Assembly (NCBI GenBank): GCA_013396635.1
Contig: WBMW01001713.1
Coordinates: forward strand, 2,113,907 to 2,177,906
DNA length: 64,000 bases
Source: Penelope pileata
Lineage: Eukaryota > Chordata > Aves > Galliformes > Cracidae
Direction of reading: 5' to 3'
The notes below the pieces were generated by a model. The model was not told where the DNA came from and ran no database searches. It saw only the letters and a list, made by a program, of their open reading frames with translations. A program made the position numbers and the translations under genes. Positions 59,438-64,000 of the stretch are shown here, piece after piece. Positions within the stretch are counted from its first letter, which is position 1. Each line of letters opens with the position of its first letter.

Positions 59438-60920
59438 CTGATTTATAAGTTAATCTTGTTTCCTGCTTCTCTGTGAAATGGAGCTGTATAATGACCCCAG
59501 TGGCTGCTCTGTTCTGAGGGTGTCCTGCAGACCGGCCCTCGTCCCTTCCCCTTTGTCTGATGCTGTGCTTGCCATGCCAATCACACTCTGCAAAATCCCA
59601 TTAGAGTTGCCTTAATTATAATCACACGTTATTAGAATTTCCTTCTCGTTAAAGGCGACTGATGAAAGCGAAAACAGAAAACAGTGTTGCGACATCGCTG
59701 TTGCAGAAACGCGCTCCGTGGTCTTGCCAGGAGGAACTGTTCTTTGCATTTATTGAAAATAGGTTTTAAAGCTTCAGGTTTAAAACATCAGGGAAAAAAA
59801 CTGTTGGAATGAAACTCTTCAGAGCCTGAGCTTTGTGTCAGATCGCTCCGTGAGCTCCTGAATTGTCACGGTTCTGTAGCTGCTGCCAGCTCTGATGGCT
59901 GCCTCACCTGGGGGCAACATCGCTCCCTGGGGCCTTCACGGAGTGCTGAAACTCTCCTAAATCTTCGTGGTTTCCTTTCCCCTCTGCGAACTGTGAACTG
60001 TCTTGTAAACAGCAGAAGGAAACGTTTTAACCAGCAGAAGTACCAGAGCTCTGCAGGAGGAGGCTGAGCAGCCGCGCTGCCAAACCACAGCGGTGCAGGC
60101 ACGTGGCCACCAAGTGCCAGGGGAACGGAGCGGGCTGGGCAGGACCCAGCGCTTTCATTGAGCCTCTCAGCGCTGCTGCTGCTCCCCCAGCTCTGCTGTG
60201 CTTGGGGCTGCTTGTTTAATCTATAGCTGCCCTGAGCAGAGGCCAGCAGTGGGTCGCCCGCTGCCCGAAGGCTGAACCGAAGCGGTGCCGCAGCCCCTGC
60301 CTGCGCTCGTTATCGAACAGCGGGACAGCATCCGTGCTGCTGCTCTGCTCACCTGCAGCTATTCTGCTCCTTGAGTCCTGCTGTTTTGGGCAGGGATCTG
60401 CTTGCAGCCATCAGCATCTGTCCTGGAGCTGGCTGAGGGTGCGTTTCGTGCTGGAAAGGATTGGTGTGTGCTTGGCTGGCTGGAGAGCTGCCTTCCCGGG
60501 AAGACAGGGCTTGGGCAGTGCTGTGGCGAGCGAGCTGCTGCTGCCCCTGCCCAGGATGCTGTAATCAGCTCCACAGAGCCTCTCATTTCCTCGTTTGCAA
60601 TTCTATGTTGCTCCACTTCAGCACAGGCTTTCTACTGGGGCGTTTGCACAACTTTTCCCTTGTAAAGGCAGTGCCAGCCTGTGGCCCTGCTGCAACTCCC
60701 GGGTTGGGCAATGGCAAGCTGCTGCCTTCCCCAAGGAAAGAGCCGAGGCGGTGGGTACCTCCCTTCTTGGGTGCCTCCCCAGGGAGGTGGGGCTGGGTGC
60801 AGGCATCGCCCTTCCTAAAGCCCCGCAGTGCGCACAACGCTGACGCTGCTCTGGATTTGGTGTCCGGTGTTGCATGGGGGCTCACAGTGCCCCCGAGCTG
60901 CACTCTCCTCCCCCAGAGAG

Positions 60921-60985
60921 GATGGGCTTTGAGGTCCCTTCCAACCCAAAGCACTCTGTGATTCTGTGGTTCTAGGGTTCTGTGA
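60921..60985 (+). repeat. CR1 retroposon 3' end, truncated
   Basis: Sense orientation: ggctttgaggtcccttccaa, then tctgtgattctgtggttcta, the characteristic 3' tail of short ATTCTGTG-like repeats. Confidence 0.8.
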
Positions 60986-63291
60986 CCCGCGTTGCTCTAT
61001 GGAGGTGATGGAGCCAGCCCACCCTTGGTTGAACCCTTGCTTATGTCACAAGATGGCCTTGGCCAGAGGAGCGCTCCGTTGTCATCCCTGTGGCATTCTC
61101 AGCTTCATGTGCTGCAATTAAGGCAGCTGCCAAATGGTGATGTGGCAAATCTGGGCGGCGTGGCCTCCTCCGATGTGCTCCTGGACGCGAGGCAGATGAG
61201 GCGGAATGGAAAACATCTGCCCCGTGCACCCTGGGTTGTGGCGATGAGTTGTAAGGAGGGACTTGGGGTAGCTCTGGGACTTGTTTCCAACCCCAACGTA
61301 CCGGGTGCTACCACTGCCCTCTGAAAAGAGCAGCAAAAGAGCAGGGATGAATCAGCAGAGGGCAAATAGCAGGCAGGGGCTGGGTGCTGCTGTCTCTGCA
61401 GACACAAACTAGGAGAACATTCATCACATCCTGAGAATGCACCCCGGATTTTCTCATGTGTCTGTTTGTTATTACAGGGCCGGAAAGGTGGAAACCAACA
61501 CAATCAATGACTGGGGGTTGTTGGCTCTCTGGGTCTGTGTGGGCTCTGTCGGGTGGGTACCGGTGCTGGGATCAGCCAGGGCTCCCCATGAGCTGTGGGG
61601 CTGCCAACTTCTCCGAGCAGCCCCTCAAAGGCCGGGGCCGGGGCTGGTGACGGCAGTGCCAGCGGTCGTGGTTGTGCCATGAGTCTTGCATTGGCCGCGT
61701 GCTTGTCTTGGAGTCAGTTCCTGGAATCCCAATTACGCAGGAACGTGTTCTTTAATTTTCAAGGAAGAAAGTCCATTTTGGGATCTCCCTGTTCCCAGAA
61801 CTTCAAAGCTAATGGGAAGTGAAAAATTCCTGGATTGCCTTACCTGGATGGCTTGAGCCATCGGACTTTTGCAGCCACATTGATGCTTTTAAAAGCAGAC
61901 AACGTAAACCCTTCCCTATTTTCTGAAGCACGTTCAGGAGTCCTTTATGGCTTCAGTTCAAGGGCTGAATACACAAAAACCCATCTGGCCTTCCCTGTCT
62001 GCTCTCCCACCCCGCACCAGGAGGATCAGAGCAGCCCTGTCTGTGAAAACGATCCACTGGGCGCAGGGAACAAGTTCTGCAGGGCTCCACCATTTCACTG
62101 AGGTCTCGGTGGCCTTTGAGGATCTCAGCCCACACCTCGAGGTGTGACTTCGAGGCGGTTCCCTTTGGCTGGGGAAGGAGATCTGGGAGCTGATGGCTCA
62201 GTGAACCACAGCTGCCGCTCGGCTGCGACATGGGAGCATTCGCTGCAATGAAAATCCAGCTCTTCCCAGCCTGCTGCAGAGATGGAAAACCTGAGCTCTT
62301 GCTTTGCACTGTGGGTAAAGGAAAAGAAGGAAAAATAAATCCCAGCCTGGTGCCTGGCTCCCTGGAAGCAGGAGCAGCCCCAGGGTGCTGAGCTCCGGCC
62401 TGGCTCACCCCAAAAGGAGCCGGAGCCCCGGGGCCTGCAGGCTCTCCCTCTGCCTGGGAGCTGCTTTTCAGCTGAAGAAGGATCCAAGGAATTCGGGCTG
62501 CCCAGGAGGAAGGGGTGAGCTGGGCGGGGAGGTGCTGGCAGCGAGGCTGGCGCTGAGTAGCTCTCCCATGTTGCGATGGCCCCATTGCATGATGAGCCCT
62601 TAAAACCCAGAGCGAAATAACGGTGATCACAGCCCCGAGTGCTGCTGGGAACAGCCCCGGGCAGCAGCGGGGTGGGATGTTTGCCTGTTAATCTCCATCT
62701 GGATGCAGGCAAGCCATGGGCCTACCTCCAGCACAGGCGATGGCCCTGCTCTGAGTGGCCGTTCTGGGGCCTCTCCCCCTCCCTGCACTGTGACAATCCC
62801 TCAGCAATTGCATGGCACCACCCTCTGCCCCCATCCCCATCTGCTGGGGCCTGCAAAGGGTGCACAGTCATATCTATGGGGTCTGTCCCCATAGCAGCAT
62901 CCCAGCAGCACCCCCAGAGCTGTGCCCCCTTTCGAGGCCCCTGTGCTCCCCATCCAGGGCAAGGCCTGGCTCTGCTGGCTTGTTTTTCTAGCAGGACAAG
63001 TCCTCCTCAAACACCTAGGTGGGGCCGGCACGGCTAATGGCCTCTGTGGGACCACAGCCAGCGCCCAGCCCCAGCGAGCAATGGGCACCCCAAATGGCAG
63101 GCCCCTGGCACAGGGCTGGGGAAGGCCTGGGATAGGCCAAGCTGCTGCGTGGGGCCTTGTCTTCCACAGCAGTGCCCTGGGGCCCTGTGCAACGGGCACC
63201 TTCCGGCCTCCTGCTCGTGTACATGAGCACTGGCACGGCCCACTTTTGGGTAGAGGAGCTGCATTTGGGGCCTTTGTGGTGCTCAACATGG

Positions 63292-63351
63292 CCACCGCTC
63301 CTCGTGGGCAGCCATTGATCTTCATGGGCAGCCACTGCTCCTCACAGGCAG
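63292..63351. repeat. 20-bp minisatellite, three units
   Basis: Three consecutive 20-base units beginning ccac/ccat and ending ggcag (63292, 63312, 63332), followed by a partial fourth (ccaccagcc). Confidence 0.85.
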
Positions 63352-63435
63352 CCACCAGCCCTGCACGCCCCGGTGTGCCCCCACCCCATGGGTGGGGGAT
63401 GCCAATGGATGCCACCTGGCCGGCGTGGCCCCGTC

Positions 63436-63443
63436 TGACGTCA
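63436..63443. promoter_or_regulatory. CRE palindrome TGACGTCA
   Basis: Perfect CREB/ATF consensus in a CpG-containing region near the window end. Could belong to the promoter of the next gene; function inferred only. Confidence 0.4.
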
Positions 63444-64000
63444 TGGTGTCCGAGCTGTCAGCGGGCGCTGCCCTCGAGGAATTGCCGTAATGGCCGTGCC
63501 GCAGGGTTGGGGCCTGAATCAGCCTTTTGTTGTTTTATCGGAATTTTGCGTGATGTGGGTGCCAGCAGCCCCGTGGGGCAGATTCTTGTCCTCCTGGGAC
63601 CTGACACCCCCCTGCGCAGCGCATGGGGTGGAGGCTGCCTGTGGAGGGCACACGCCCCCCACCTCTGCCATCCTTGCAGGGAGATGCAGTGTCTGTGGGG
63701 CAGTGACAGGGGGCGAGGTGTGCTCTACTTGTGGGGGTCATACACTCTACAGGGGGCTATGGGTCAGCCCCCCCAGGGGCAGGAGGGGGGGTGCAAGTCA
63801 GACCCCTCCCATGTTATGCACCAGCCCTGAGGGGGTGTGTGTGAGCCCTGGGCTGCAGGCCAGCCCAGCTCAGCCCCCCAAGTGCCGACCCCAGAGCAGG
63901 GACAGGGCGGGGGGCTTCGAGCAGATCACCCCTCCCCTCACTGCCACGACCCCAGTGGCGCAGTTGCGCCCTCGCGCGCCCGGTGGGGGGCGCTATACTG

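Larger units (their letters stand above)
55906..59455 (+). other. CEP350: CEP350 3' UTR
   Basis: From the stop codon to the expected cleavage region 15-25 bases after AATAAA at 59432. About 3.55 kb, in line with the long 3' UTR of the mammalian transcript (recalled, not checked). Earlier AATAAA copies at about 55916 and 56810 could give short forms. It contains T-runs near 56911 and 57630, a CpG-dense patch (58500-58760) and three TGTAAATA octamers at the distal end. No coding frame in it looks real. Confidence 0.8.
59460..64000. other. intergenic region downstream of CEP350
   Basis: GC content and CpG frequency rise along this stretch. It holds a plus-strand CR1 3' end (60921-60985), a 20-bp minisatellite (63292-63351), C/G homopolymer-rich sequence (63600-63910) and a CRE palindrome (63436). 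Long frames on both strands overlap each other and look compositional. No QSOX1 exon seen. Confidence 0.7.

Noticed and set aside
61953..62712. Overlapping 225- and 195-codon minus-strand frames
   Set aside because: Two long frames open over the same bases point to composition with few stop codons rather than a gene; no recognisable motif.
62922..63830. 302-codon plus-strand open frame in the GC-rich tail
   Set aside because: Overlaps other long frames on the opposite strand, is rich in G, A, P and W as expected of GC-rich noncoding DNA, spans a 20-bp minisatellite, and shows no domain I recognise.
1..64000. CRISPR arrays, bacterial operons, phage or insertion-sequence features
   Set aside because: No regularly spaced repeats, dense short genes or ribosome-binding sites; splice sites and CR1 show a vertebrate genome.
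1..64000. tRNA, rRNA or intronic miRNA genes
   Set aside because: I saw no cloverleaf-like box A/box B pairs or convincing long hairpins; a covariance-model search was not possible here.

Overview
This is vertebrate nuclear DNA, most likely from a bird and plausibly a galliform such as chicken. It contains several truncated copies of the CR1 retroposon (its conserved 3' end is seen at 5 places), short GT-AG introns, AT-rich intronic sequence and a GC-rich intergenic tail. The species is inferred from repeat type and gene identity; no species-specific marker was tested. One 91-base N run (1218-1308) marks an assembly gap next to a poly-T tract.

Almost the whole window is one plus-strand gene, CEP350 (CAP350, centrosome-associated protein 350). 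I placed 36 coding exons from 832 to 55905, each bounded by AG/GT with reading phases that join without a break. Together they give 3109 in-window residues, ending at the TGA at 55903-55905. Only the start codon exon (about 26 residues by comparison with the mammalian protein) and the 5' UTR lie upstream of the window. Residue numbers below count from the codon split into the first exon; add about 26 for the full protein. The layout is: exons 1-7, basic/serine-rich N-terminus; exon 8, charged coiled coil; exons 9-14, serine-rich low-complexity linker with a KEN motif; exons 15-18, helical segment; exons 19-21, acidic linker with a second KEN motif; exons 22-26 and 29-30, long charged coiled coils; exon 32 (2.1 kb), acidic linker and the CAP-Gly domain; exons 33-36, a conserved C-terminal module resembling the plant TRM proteins.

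The 3' UTR runs from 55906 to a canonical AATAAA at 59432-59437, about 3.55 kb. Its last 210 bases carry three perfect TGTAAATA octamers of the Pumilio type, one overlapping the poly(A) signal. Introns hold CR1 fragments, simple repeats, a perfect 20-bp tandem duplication, an 18-bp palindrome and nothing I can identify as another gene. Introns not listed separately (300-1200 bases) show nothing recognisable.

From about 59460 to 64000 the sequence becomes GC- and CpG-richer, with a plus-strand CR1 3' end, a three-unit 20-bp minisatellite and, near the end, a perfect CRE palindrome (TGACGTCA). In mammals the next gene downstream is QSOX1 in the same orientation; the last kilobase may approach its promoter, but no QSOX1 exon is visible. 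I found no novel multi-gene system: this is an ordinary, well-preserved vertebrate centrosome gene, and the findings concern details of that gene and its flanks.
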